A DNA stretch of 64,000 bases from Saururus chinensis. Lineage: Eukaryota > Streptophyta > Magnoliopsida > Piperales > Saururaceae. Made by a program: the position numbers and the translations under genes. This document shows, piece by piece, positions 47,225-57,850 of the stretch; position 1 is the stretch's first letter; each line of letters begins with the position of its first letter. The DNA lies in the NCBI GenBank assembly GCA_035235625.1, contig CP141142.1, positions 42,449,644-42,513,643 of the forward strand. Direction: 5' to 3'. The notes under the pieces are model-generated. The model did not search any database. It was given only the letters and a program-made list of their open reading frames with translations, and had not been told where the DNA came from.

Positions 47225-47705
47225 CCAGCCATTTAAACTCGGACCAGCTCGATGGGTTCGATCGGGTTTAATTGGCCATTTTAAAAAATCGGACTGAATT
47301 ATCCAGGTTGTTGGGCGGCATTGACTCGGGTGGGTCAATTTAACCCCGTCAACTGAAATGGTGACCCGGATGATTGGGCTGGTCCAAGTTTTTTTTTTAA
47401 AAAAGAATAAGAAGGGGAAAAAGTAGCAACAGGGTGGCCGTGGGTGGTGCTGATGTCGGGGAAAAGGGGTGGCCTAGTCATATCTTCTCAATCTATGTGC
47501 ACGACTAGATAGTGGAAGGGGGAAGAGGGGAAAAATAGGTCGGGTCGGCCTATAAAGAAAAAAAAGAAAGAGAAAAAGAAAGATCCGTTGATGGACTCTA
47601 GAGGGTGTAGAGCCACCGGAGTGATTCAACTCTATATTCTAAGTTTTATATAGGGTTCAAGGGGAACAAATCAACCGGGGTTTAACTTGAGTTGGTCCGA
47701 CCCGA
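47225..47705. mobile_element. possible hAT-like MITE
   Basis: ACTCGGACCAGCTCGATGGG near the left and the complement of GGGTCGGACCAACTCAAGTT near the right form loose inverted ends. GGGTCAA-type sequence between them is common in plant hAT MITEs. The boundaries and duplication are not resolved. Confidence 0.35.
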
Positions 47706-47730
47706 CGAAAATCTATTAACTCGGGCTTGA

Positions 47731-50688
47731 AGATCCGATGATGACAGAAGGGGTAAATAACCTATTACCCTTGAATTATGAGCACTAATAAATTAAAATC
47801 CAACGGTATATAAAAATTACTTATGCTTATACGGGTACACCTAAACTCACATAAATAAGTCTAGTTACATACGATAGAGATATATTTTCGCTTTCGTGGA
47901 ATAAGTGAAAATAAACTGTCAATCAAACATATGCATGGTTGATTCTTATGCTCAAGGATATCGTTGGTTTCGCGGGGATGGGCGGATGGGTGAGTAATAA
48001 TGCAGGCAAAAAATGCCGAGCCTTTATAGGTCAGCGCTTCTAGAACCTCGCTTTTCAAGCAATGCGCACTGCAATAAGTGTCAATTTGATGGTGTCACTT
48101 GTCAGAGTCTGTCTTGGGTGTTTTTCCATCCCTTCCCCATGCTTGAACAGCTGCTGCGAGGGGACCAAAGGGTGGGTCGGCAGTCCCCTAAATAGACTGA
48201 AGAGTTTTTCCTATTTTCTATTTTCTATGCGGACAATAAAACTAGTGCAAGCTATGCAGCATCGAGCCTTTTATTCACGAGATTAACGACATACTTATAA
48301 GTAAGTATAAGAGATATTAATACTTATAAGTTAACATATTAATACTTATATGTTAACTTATAAGTATTAATATCTCTTATACTTACTAATGTGTGCTAAC
48401 ATATACAAGGATGTTAGTATCTAAGGGTTCTAATGAGTGACTTATATTAATCATTATCAGGAAAGAACATAAATTTTTTTCCCAAATAAAGTGGTAAGAC
48501 GAAGGTGGAGGATATTTTCAACGGCGCATGTATAAAATGTTCTAGGAGAGGGCTCAGAGGTCCGCAAGGGTTAATCATAAGCTAGAAAAATCAGACATAA
48601 AGTGTCCACCATACAAGCATGTAGGCCGTGGGTGGACCATCAGAAATAAAAACATGTACTCTTACAAACACATTTCAAGGAGATACATGACTAAAAAGTA
48701 TGCAGCCTTCACATCATAAGCATCTCCACTAAAGGTATGGTTAGATCAATTGAACCGGTGGCTTTTGTAGTTGACCTTTTTCACTAACGAAGAGCCAAGG
48801 ATAGAATTGGACAAACGTAGATAGATAACCGGGCACTCGAACCGCAAGGGTGGCTCGAAAGCAAAAGCCAGGGCAAAGCTCGAGGACCACATAATCGTCC
48901 GAGGAGGAGGTGTTTGTCAACAACAGTTTTAGCCAGCCTACCATATTTATATACAGACGATACGTATCTATTAATGTGTTAAGAGGGGTGGGGTAAGGTA
49001 AAGCAGAGGGTTAGGAGACTTCTCGTCCAATTGCTATTAGAGATTTGCGCATCAGATCCAAGGTTCACTTGGCGGTAGGCAATTGCCGAAGCATAGCATA
49101 CAAGGGTTGTCTATGCAAACCACCCAAGCGCAAAAACAAAAAATAAGTACATGTCTCGAGAGGCCGTGAGGAGTCTCTTAGGCTACTTCAGTATAAAGCA
49201 AACGAAGAGACTACGTTGGCTTCGGGTAACTTAGTCTTCTCTTTTCTCTGTTTTTAGGGTTATCAATGAAATAATATAATTATGGTATAATTTATTATAT
49301 TATTATAATTATATTTTAAATTTTTATTTATAACCATTCTGCTAAATAAACAGTATAGGTATTTTCATAACTGTTTCTTCAATTAATAATGGTTAATTAA
49401 TCAAATAATTATTATTTATTATATTTTTTAATATATTCAAAAAAGTTAAAATAAATATTTGTTATTTACTTAATCAGATATTACTAAGGTTAAAGACTAA
49501 CATCATTACTAGTGTTAAAAATATATTGTAAAGATCAAACATGAAACTTAAATGTACTCATATAATAGGCAAATACCTAATAAAATTTATTATTTTTTAA
49601 TAACTCTTTCTTATCGTATGAGTCCAACTCTAAAACATCCCTTCAGTGCCTATTTTAGAAGAATCCCAAGTATGAAAAAAATGATAAATATCTTCTCACA
49701 GCTAATTATCTTCAAAGGTATCTTGTAAACATTAATGAGACTATATGCATTAATGCACATCATCTATTAATGTTTATGTGAAGTAATATTATAAAACTTG
49801 GGCCGGACCCTAATCTAGATTAGTAGCAGAGCTGGGTCAACCAATGGAATTGTGGGTCAACCCGGGTGAGCCAAATGATAACATCATCACCCAAAAAAAT
49901 TTAAAGAGTTCCCTCATAATTAAAAAAATCATTTAATCATGTTCAAAATTTTACTTAAAAATCACTTAATCTTGTTCAACATTTCACTTAAACTTGTTTG
50001 GTCATTAAAAACTTATTCATTCTAACTTATTTCAATAAATAAATCATCATTCCAATTTTGTAATTTAACATATACAAACAGTCCTTCTATACCTGCTTAA
50101 ACTTGTAATGGATTATGGATAGTAGAGCGGTAGAAAATTTCACTTCTAACCTATTTCAATAAGTCTCAAATCTCTCAACTCTTACCTCTCCCATCTTCCT
50201 CACCTTTCTTTGTGTTTCTTTGGTTACATTTTCTACTCATGGCCCCTCTTGCCCTCTTCCATCATCTCACTTCTGTTTTATAGGTTTTTGGGTAAAGCTC
50301 ACCCATTTCTAGTCTTATGGGGTTTTATTTCTCTTCCTTTGGTCCCCTACGTAGTTCTCTTGATCTACATATGTGATTTCCATAGGGTTTCATAGTGTGA
50401 ACAAACAATACTATGGTGGATAGTAATTTCCTGGTTCTCTCTCGTCCCAATTTTGGGCTTGCCTTATTTCTCCTCCTTTGGTGGCAATTTGAGTAGAGGT
50501 TCGATTTGGTTCCATGACTGGCCTTAGCGTCGGGCGTGCCCCAATTTTGTCCTAGAGGATAGGGTCAAGGTCCTTAGATGTGGGGGTCACCATCTACACT
50601 ACAAGGGGTTTGCACCAACGTAGGTGTTGTTCTTCCACTATGAATCCTTTAAGATTGTGGTTGGTTGTTAATTCTCTCAACCCAGCCC
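47731..50688. other. no intact gene; possible organelle-like segments and AT-rich DNA
   Basis: 47860-48290 and 48720-49250 are of more even base composition than their surroundings. They contain non-repetitive stretches such as CCTCGCTTTTCAAGCAATGC and CGGGCACTCGAACCGCAAGG, which look more like plant mitochondrial intergenic DNA than transposon debris. I cannot place them. 49260-50160 is AT-rich; 50160-50690 shows nothing recognisable. Confidence 0.3.
48300..48387. repeat. perfect 37-bp inverted repeat with 14-nt loop
   Basis: Arm 48300-48336 (AGTAAGTATAAGAGATATTA, continuing ATACTTATAAGTTAACA) pairs at all 37 positions with 48351-48387. The loop 48337-48350 is itself similar to the arm (TATTAATACTTATA). 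It could be a MITE, a hairpin-RNA locus or a recent inverted duplication. No target-site duplication is evident. Confidence 0.9.
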
Positions 50689-50697
50689 CTACCCGAT

Positions 50698-50910
50698 GGA
50701 AGAGTTTTTCATGCTCCCCTTTGATAATGAGCCCAACATATGGAACAATTAATATTTGAGATCAATGGTGCACATGGTAGTGTATGCTAGTGTCAGAACC
50801 ATTGACGCTAATATGCGCTAGTGTGTGTGCCGTCAATCTCACAGATGAAGGGTTCCCATATGTTCCTTACAATGGGCTGATTGTCATAGTAGAGCATTAA
50901 AAATGCTTCC
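50698..50910. mobile_element. palindromic MULE-type MITE, copy 2
   Basis: The 213-bp element has ends GGAAGAGTTTTTCATGCTCC and AGAGCATTAAAAATGCTTCC. Its arms match those of the 18008-18231 copy (AACATATG, GCGCTAGTG, CACCATTGA-like). A 9-bp duplication is visible: CTACCCGAT (50689-50697) against CTACCCAAC (50911-50919), 7 of 9. Confidence 0.78.
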
Positions 50911-50919
50911 CTACCCAAC

Positions 50920-53900
50920 ATAGGAAGAGTTGGTCTTTGGTGTATCAGTTAGAGGCCAAACCCTTGAGAGACAATCTTTGTCTTCTACATTTGCAGGGCC
51001 ATTGTAGTGTTGATGGTTATATTCATCTTACTTATTATTCACATCTTACATATAAGGGAGGAATTTTATATTATAAAATAAGTCATATTGCTAACCTTGT
51101 TACTGTGATTTAATATAGAATATACATGTACGAATTGATTTATAAAATCATTGGATATGAAAGCATTAAAATATAATTTTTTATTAATTTTTTATCATGG
51201 TAATGTTGAGAAATCATGATTCTATGTTGAATTATAAACTTTGATTCTATAATTTAGTTTTGAAGTGATTATATGAGATATGTTTTGATTACATGCATGA
51301 CATGAAAGCATGTAAAAGATAATTTATGAGATTTTGTCATGATTATGTTAAAATATCATATTTTTCCTATATTTAAAGAAAACATTTCAAATCCCATTCA
51401 TCCACCTTGTTTTGTTAAGCAATAAAAACATCATTATTTGTCATTATGGGAAGGTTATGTGTGGGAAAAATTATGATGTGTCATGATAAAGAAAATTTTC
51501 ACTACAACTACGACCTTTGCATACCTTTGAGCCTTAAACCCGAACACTTACACCACAAAGGATGTTAAGTATATAGGAATATTCGGTGAGATAACAATCT
51601 TAAAGAATCGTAAAAGTTTGATCAACATACTGTGGAATTCTCATTATAAAACCAGTCAATTCAACAGCATATAAAGTACATACATTTTGTAATATTCATT
51701 CCATTTGTAAGAAAAATTATTCCTAAATGTTCTCTAGATATAATGACCTCATCTAGAAGATTCACACTTTTAGATATTTGGCCACCACTTAATGTCCTTA
51801 GTGCTTTGAAGTCTGCCCCCCATCTATATTATGAAGTAAAGGCTCGCTAGAGCTCATGGACCCTAATGTTGAGATTCTGACTTTCTATGATCATCAAAAC
51901 TTCTTCTATTATATTGTGCAGGGCCATACAATTTGTTAATGCTCTCGTCTATTTAAATACAACTCCCGGGTTAGAGAAGCAGTTCTATATAACTCCTATT
52001 TTTAAAAGCCAAAAAACTTTGGTCATTTTATATATCAACCTCCTTCCGTTGACATGGCTAAAGATGCACTTTTGGAGCCAAGGCACAAAGGATTTCTATG
52101 ACCTTGGCTATCGTATGCATAATATTTTGGGTAACCATTCATCACAATCAAGAGGCTTATACACATACATTGAAGATTCTAACCCTTAAGTAACATATGC
52201 ATAGTGACCTTTTATCCACATCACAAATCACATAAAAAAATATGCATTATTAATTATAAGTATTTATAAGTATTATAGCATACATTAGTTATAATCTTAA
52301 TAAATTTGAAATCATATATTCCATCAAGAGCCTTTCCTACATGTCGATGAACCCATCAATGACCATCGATGAACTCATTGACACGTTGAACCCTATAGAT
52401 ATTAACTTTGAGGTTCATCGATAACCTCATGGATGGGTCAATGATCTCACCGATAACAATCGGTGAGTTCACCAACTTGTTAAAGCTTATTGATAGAATA
52501 TATTGTTAACCTTACAGACGGGTCGATATCCTTATCGATAACCATTGGCGAGTTCACCGATGCATGACTATTACTGACATAGATGTTAATCTCCATTGGT
52601 GACTTCACTAAACAAGTCAGAGCTCTCACCGCTAACTATCAGTGAGATCACTCATATGTCAACTATCTCTGTTATAGGTATTAATCTTCATCGGTGACTC
52701 TACTAATAGGTTGACACCCTCATCGATAACTATAAGTAAGATTACCGACGTGCTAACTATCACCGACATAGATATAAATCTCTATCAGGGACTTTATAGA
52801 CTAGTCGGTGCCCTAACCAACAACTATCAGTGAATTCACCAACACGTTGAACCCTGTCGACAATGGAACAACACTATTGTGTTATTCTCACCGATGTATC
52901 TTCGACCCATCGTTTACACTAACAAAGGACAAAAAATTACATGCCTACAATGCATGCATGAGCACTATTCATCTTCTTCCTTTCGTTGGTATCACCATCG
53001 ATATGTCAATTACATCACCGATGATCAAAATCATGTTCAGATGCTCTCTTTTGTTGCATATAACCATATTAAATGTATATATGGCAAAAATATCTCACAA
53101 AAGAAGAAGTCATCGACCAACTACGGTCTTACTCCTTAATACGGTAAAAACCATGAATTAACTCGAAAGAGAGTATAGCACTCGAACTTCACTTAAGTTA
53201 GCATTATATTCAACATAAATCATGGTGATCATGTAAAAAATTCCAAAACTATAACAATTTGAGAAGGTTTTAAGTTCAAAAAGTCATTTGACCTTGTAAC
53301 GCGAGTGTCACTCGATTCTTTAGCATTCCCCTCACTCCAGGTCATCCACTACTCTCTTCTCCAACCGCAAGTCTCCCATTTGGAATCCTTCCCTTTCTCA
53401 CTATGTTTTTAATCCTTAATTACTATCATAACTACTCATGAAATCCGAAACGGATTAACTATCACATTTTTCAAAGTAACTGTATGCATGTAGTTACCAT
53501 CAGCAACTCTGTTGACACTTTGATGTGTCTACTGATGGAAATTCCTCAAGTTCCATTGGCACTTCTGTCGACGCAATGACTAAATATAATAAAATTTATA
53601 ATATTTTTTTGATAAAATACAATGTATTACAATGTGTACTGTTGGTAAGTCAGTATTAAGTATTCTTTTAACTTGAGTTATGATATGATATATGCAATTA
53701 TTAAGTATCATGATTAAATAGTTTTCAATACATATGAATGTATGTATGTATGATGATGAACATATTTATGTATAGGTAAATACACCCATTTGTGTGTATA
53801 AATCTTTGTATTGGATAGATGTACCTTATTTCAAGCATTTTTTGATGAAGTCTATTCTATTTATAAGATATATAATAGCATGATTGTTGTGTATGATGAA

Positions 53901-55490
53901 TATATAATTGCATGTTAAACTATACATATATAATATTAGGGTAAGTAAGCCCTATGTATGTATTAATAAATTCTGGTATTGGATTAATGTTCCTTAACCA
54001 TTGGATTAGACATTTGCAGACATATGAGATTAGTGTTAGGTTGACTCCAAGAGTGAGTTATTCTAGAGTATATGTGGGAAGGATTAAAATAAAATACCAG
54101 AGTTAGGCTTCATGTGTAGATCCATTTAGGTATGTAGCGAGAGCTTTTCTTAAGCCTTCTTCCCATGATTGGGAGTTGGTGAGGGTGAACACTATGTTGG
54201 AAATACTAAAAGTTTTATTGACCCCTTAAGTAAGTCATTTTTTCACGATGACGAAAGGGTATGATATGAAAAATAATTATATTCTTTTAGCTCACTTAAG
54301 GATGAAAGTTATATAGAACTGCTTCCCTTGTTCGAGAGTTGTATTTAAATAGACTAGAGCATTAAAATATAATTAGTCTCATGTATCGCAATATAGGAAG
54401 TTGCAACGATCATAATAGTTAGGATCTTGGCATTAGGGTCTATGAGCCCTGGTAAGCTATTACTTCACACCGTAGTTGGAGTAAGGCAAACTTCAAGTAA
54501 AGAACTGAGGTTGGATTGTGAATAGTTCATAGTCTAGTAAGGTGATATTATACTCCTAAATGTGACTACCGTGTCATACAAAATATTATGGCTTACACCT
54601 ATGGAGCAAGATACTCTTAAGTAATGCGATGTTATAATTGTGAATTAATGAGAAAGTATTTGTAAATATTATCTTTGTTCTACCTTCATCAAGTCTTAAT
54701 TAAACTAAAAAATAAGTATTGTTAGTTGAAGATGGTTTGGTTTTACTCTTTTAGCCTTACTTCCAGCCACCCAAGAGTTACCTTATACCCTATAGCATAC
54801 CACATGATATGTGCTCGAGCGCTGCCCCAATGAAGGCAGCGAAGTGCGGTAACCGGCATCGTAAATGATTGGTAAGCGAGCAAACTCAAAACTCCCATCT
54901 CAACAATTGTTTTTAAAACTAGAGTTGGCTTATCGAGCTGGGTTATTTATAATTTAACTGAATTTATGCACCAATCCGAGTTGATATCTGAGTCAATTTT
55001 AAACACTGATCTTAACTCAACTGTCTTAGAGATAATCAAAGGTACAACATTACCTGTTTATGGACCTTAATTGCTCTCGTGAATTTGTTTTACCTGTACC
55101 CACTATGACCCTCAACTGGTCACTCAACAATTCATGGTCGTAGGCTGTTGTCACCCAAGCCACACTAATAGCAACGACCCAACATCGCGTGCGTTTACTC
55201 CCCATTATTACTAATTTAATTGCGAAACAGTGAATATGAACATTTCCTATGCATTTGCCCCGTACCTGTTTATGTCTCTTATTATTTGGTTCTGCTTGTG
55301 AAAAAGACAGAATGAAGATCCACAACTTGGCTTCATAGAAAGGTGAAGCGTGAGGAAATGACTCTTATCTGTTATTCATCTAGAAGGGGAATTTTCTAAT
55401 TGCGGTGGGCAAAGGTCCAAGGCATTTTCATGCCAGGTTTATGTCAATGTTATGTGGGCTCCTAAACGGATCATTGTAGGATCAATATTT
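50920..55490. other. repeat-derived region without genes
   Basis: Two diverged inverted segments (about 51730-52080 and 54220-54560) share, as complements, CTCATRGACCCTAATG, TCTATTTAAATACAACTC and GAAGCAGTTCTATATAACT. Between them lies a 93-bp tandem array. 53640-54000 is AT-rich with ATGTATGTATGATGATGAAC-like simple stretches. No coding frame is convincing. Retroelement or large foldback remnants are likely. Confidence 0.45.
52340..52875. repeat. ~93-bp degenerate tandem repeat, six units
   Basis: The motif (T/C)(C/T)A(C/T)CGATAAC(T/C)ATC(G/A)GTGAGTTCACC recurs near 52353, 52446, 52531, 52624, 52719 and 52812, at 85-95-bp spacing. Units also share GACATAGATATTAATCT-like and ACACGTTGAACCC-like blocks. 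The ATCGGTGA...TCACCGAT core is palindromic. Confidence 0.8.
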
Positions 55491-55491
55491 A

Positions 55492-55815
55492 ACCTATTAT
55501 AAGAATATTTCTTTTATTGGGGTGATAGCTTTGAAAAGAGAGATTGCCCACCTTTTCTTTCGTCTTGGGAGAGATAAGATGGGAGGAGCTAATTCGAATC
55601 CCTCAGGTAAATTAAGAACAGCCCCTACGTTCAAACCCCCTATTTTTTTACCATTAGTAAGAACTTGTTTCAGTTGTGAATCATAAGGGATTCGAACAAC
55701 TGCTTCAAATACAATATCTGAAAGTACCACTTCTGGAACCTCAATATCTACTGATTTATTAGTTAAATGGCAATTGGCACATACAACACGCCCAGTTGTT
55801 TCTCGTGGATTTTCA
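55492..55815 (-). pseudogene. petA: plastid petA (cytochrome f) fragment in the nucleus
   Basis: Minus-strand reading gives [20 protein letters not shown], then [28 protein letters not shown] and [10 protein letters not shown]. This is the N-terminal part of mature cytochrome f, including the haem-binding CANCH. Similarity continues at DNA level to ATTCTTATAATAGGT (55492). Compared with plastid genes there is an extra codon after NGKK and loss of one base after APP, so the frame is shifted. The signal peptide and the rest of the gene are absent. Upstream residues (RTDRAIFMF) are not clearly plastid. It is a nuclear plastid-DNA insertion (NUPT), moderately decayed and not functional. Confidence 0.9.
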
Positions 55816-57035
55816 ACTTCAAACATGAAAATTGCCCTATCAGTTTTCCGTCTTATCTTTGCCATTCTAGAAAATGAAAGTGCACGGACAGACTTTCTTG
55901 TATCCAGTCACGAACATTATTAGCTAGAGAGATAGCCCAAGTAATTCTTCTTTACTCGACGCTGCTAACCCGGAGTCTTGATGTCAAATGCGCTGTTAAC
56001 CTCAACCAGACGGAAGCAGAGCCACAATCACGTGTTCTACAGTCCACAAAGTGTGAAGAGGCCCCAGCAGGGTATTAAGTACAAGACCAAAATTATGCCT
56101 TCAAAAGCGGAGGTCTCCTAATTTAACCCTAAAATGTGGGCTTGAAATTGATAGGGATGTCATGGGGTCAGATTTTTGGGGTTTTGTCTAGATCTTAATT
56201 GTTCATATCTGAGTTTACTTGAGAATGTAGATGGGTTTGGGTATTAAAATCTTACCTACATTGATCGGTTGGGTTGGGTTTGGGTTTTACATAACCCAAC
56301 ATGAACCCGACCAGATTAAGATTATACTCTTCTCATCTTAAATTAATAATTTTATTTAACAAAATTTTTTTTTTCTATATTAATAAATTTATTTTATTAA
56401 ATTTAAATAATTATATACTTAAAAAAGAGGATTATAAGTTTTTTTAGATATAATTTTTATTATTTAATAACAATAATTATTTTATTAAATATAACTATTA
56501 ATATGAGATGAGAGAATAATAAATAAAATAATATAAAACCAACATGCTATTCCATGAAGTTCGGTTTTTTCTTCTCTCTTAGAAATGAAGAAGTGTGAAT
56601 TATATACAAAATAGGAAAAAAGAAACAAAGATATGTAGGTCCCACCTAGTTATGTGCAATCAAGCTTTAAAACAAATATCTAATTTACATACAAAAATAG
56701 GAGAGTTCCATCTTTACGGCTTAGAATTAGTGGGTCCCACGTGCATATAGGACTATTTTATCTACGGTTAGGACAATTGCCTGCAAAAATACGGATGCTA
56801 CTGGTATTAAATATATGGAAAATTTAACCCGACACATCCTTAATGTCTAATTTTAAATTTAAATTAAACATAATTAATTATTTAAGTCGAATTGGAGCTC
56901 CAACTTCCAAGTGATCCAACCTAACTATAGGCCGGCCCGGGCTAAGCCCGCGTATCTAAGTGCAAACCCGCCCCCAGGCAGCTCTCACACTATTACCACA
57001 CCAAAATCGGCTGAATCGGGTCAATTTAAATAATT
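55816..57035. other. intergenic with AT-rich MITE copy 2 and GGGTTGGGTT-type hAT remnant
   Basis: 56150-56320 contains TAGGGATGTCATGGGGTC and GGGTTGGGTTTGGGTTTTAC, reminiscent of hAT-type ends. 56333-56518 is the second copy of the AT-rich MITE family. No gene is present. Confidence 0.45.
56333..56518. mobile_element. AT-rich MITE family, copy 2
   Basis: It shares with 44214-44402 and 57657-57850 the ordered blocks TTAATAATTTTATTTA, TTTTTTTAGATATAATTTTT and AATATAACTATTAATATGAG. Confidence 0.6.
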
Positions 57036-57480
57036 ATTGTATTTATTAACCCAAACCAGACAGGTTGTCTCTAGGTGGCCATCACCAGTTAGGAAAGGAG
57101 AGTTGATTTGCAATGATGCCCCCATTTGCCGCGGAGCATGGCCATTCCATATCTCCATCCTTATCAAGGACGAAATAAATAGACAAAGATTACAGAAAAT
57201 ATCATGTGCACGTCACATGCGATGGGGTCCACTTCTGTTGGGGGACCCACTTTTAGATTGGGCGGCGACTCAAGTAAAATTGTCGTGGCCGCCACGGGTG
57301 TCCCAGCAAATTCCTGATGAGAGCTTCTAGAACATTCAGGATGTGGGAGGATCCACTTGTGGCGGGAAATTCCCAAACCAGGGGCCAAATGTCCCTTTTC
57401 ACTGTTTTGGGGCCTGGGTAGAGTTATTGCTCAGATCCCGACACACCCCACCTATGAGACTCTGCCTTCTAGAACAAAGC
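57036..57480 (+). promoter_or_regulatory. orphan promoter-like segment with heat-shock elements
   Basis: A perfect three-unit heat-shock element, TTCTAGAACATTC, lies at 57325-57337. A two-unit one (TTCTAGAA) lies at 57467-57474. The segment is locally GC-richer than its flanks. No open reading frame of family interest follows in the next several kilobases, so it may be a relic or chance. Confidence 0.35.
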
Positions 57481-57656
57481 CATGTTAATTTTACCCAAAA
57501 TAAAATATTAAATAACTTTTTATCTTTTTTTTAAATATACTAATTTTAATATATTTTGATAAGTTAAATAAGACATTTGAGATCGAAGGAATACATTAAT
57601 TTATTTTAAAATATTAAATAAGATACTTATTTTAAGACTAAAAAAGATATTTTTTT

Positions 57657-57850
57657 TGTTTTAAATTAATAGCTCTATTTAGTAAAAATTCGTATTCTAT
57701 ATTAATAATTTTATTTAGTTAAATTTAAGTTACTGAGTATAAAAAAAGGTATTATAAACTTATTTTTTATTTTTTTAAATATAATTTTTACTATTTAATA
57801 AAAAATTATATTTTTTTAAATATAATTATTAATATAAGGACTAATGGAGA
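57657..57850. mobile_element. AT-rich MITE family, copy 3
   Basis: The blocks TTAATAATTTTATTTAGTTA, TTTTTTAAATATAATTTTTA and AATATAATTATTAATATAAG are in the same order as in copies 1 and 2; the outer ends are partly inverted. Confidence 0.65.

Noticed and set aside
52847-53161. Two overlapping 86-104-residue frames
   Set aside because: They overlap the end of the 93-bp array, have no family resemblance and no supporting context.
55497-55865. An intact short cytochrome f-like gene starting at 55865
   Set aside because: The N-terminus is not plastid-like, no transit peptide is present, and the frame departs from petA after APP; a decayed plastid insertion explains it better.
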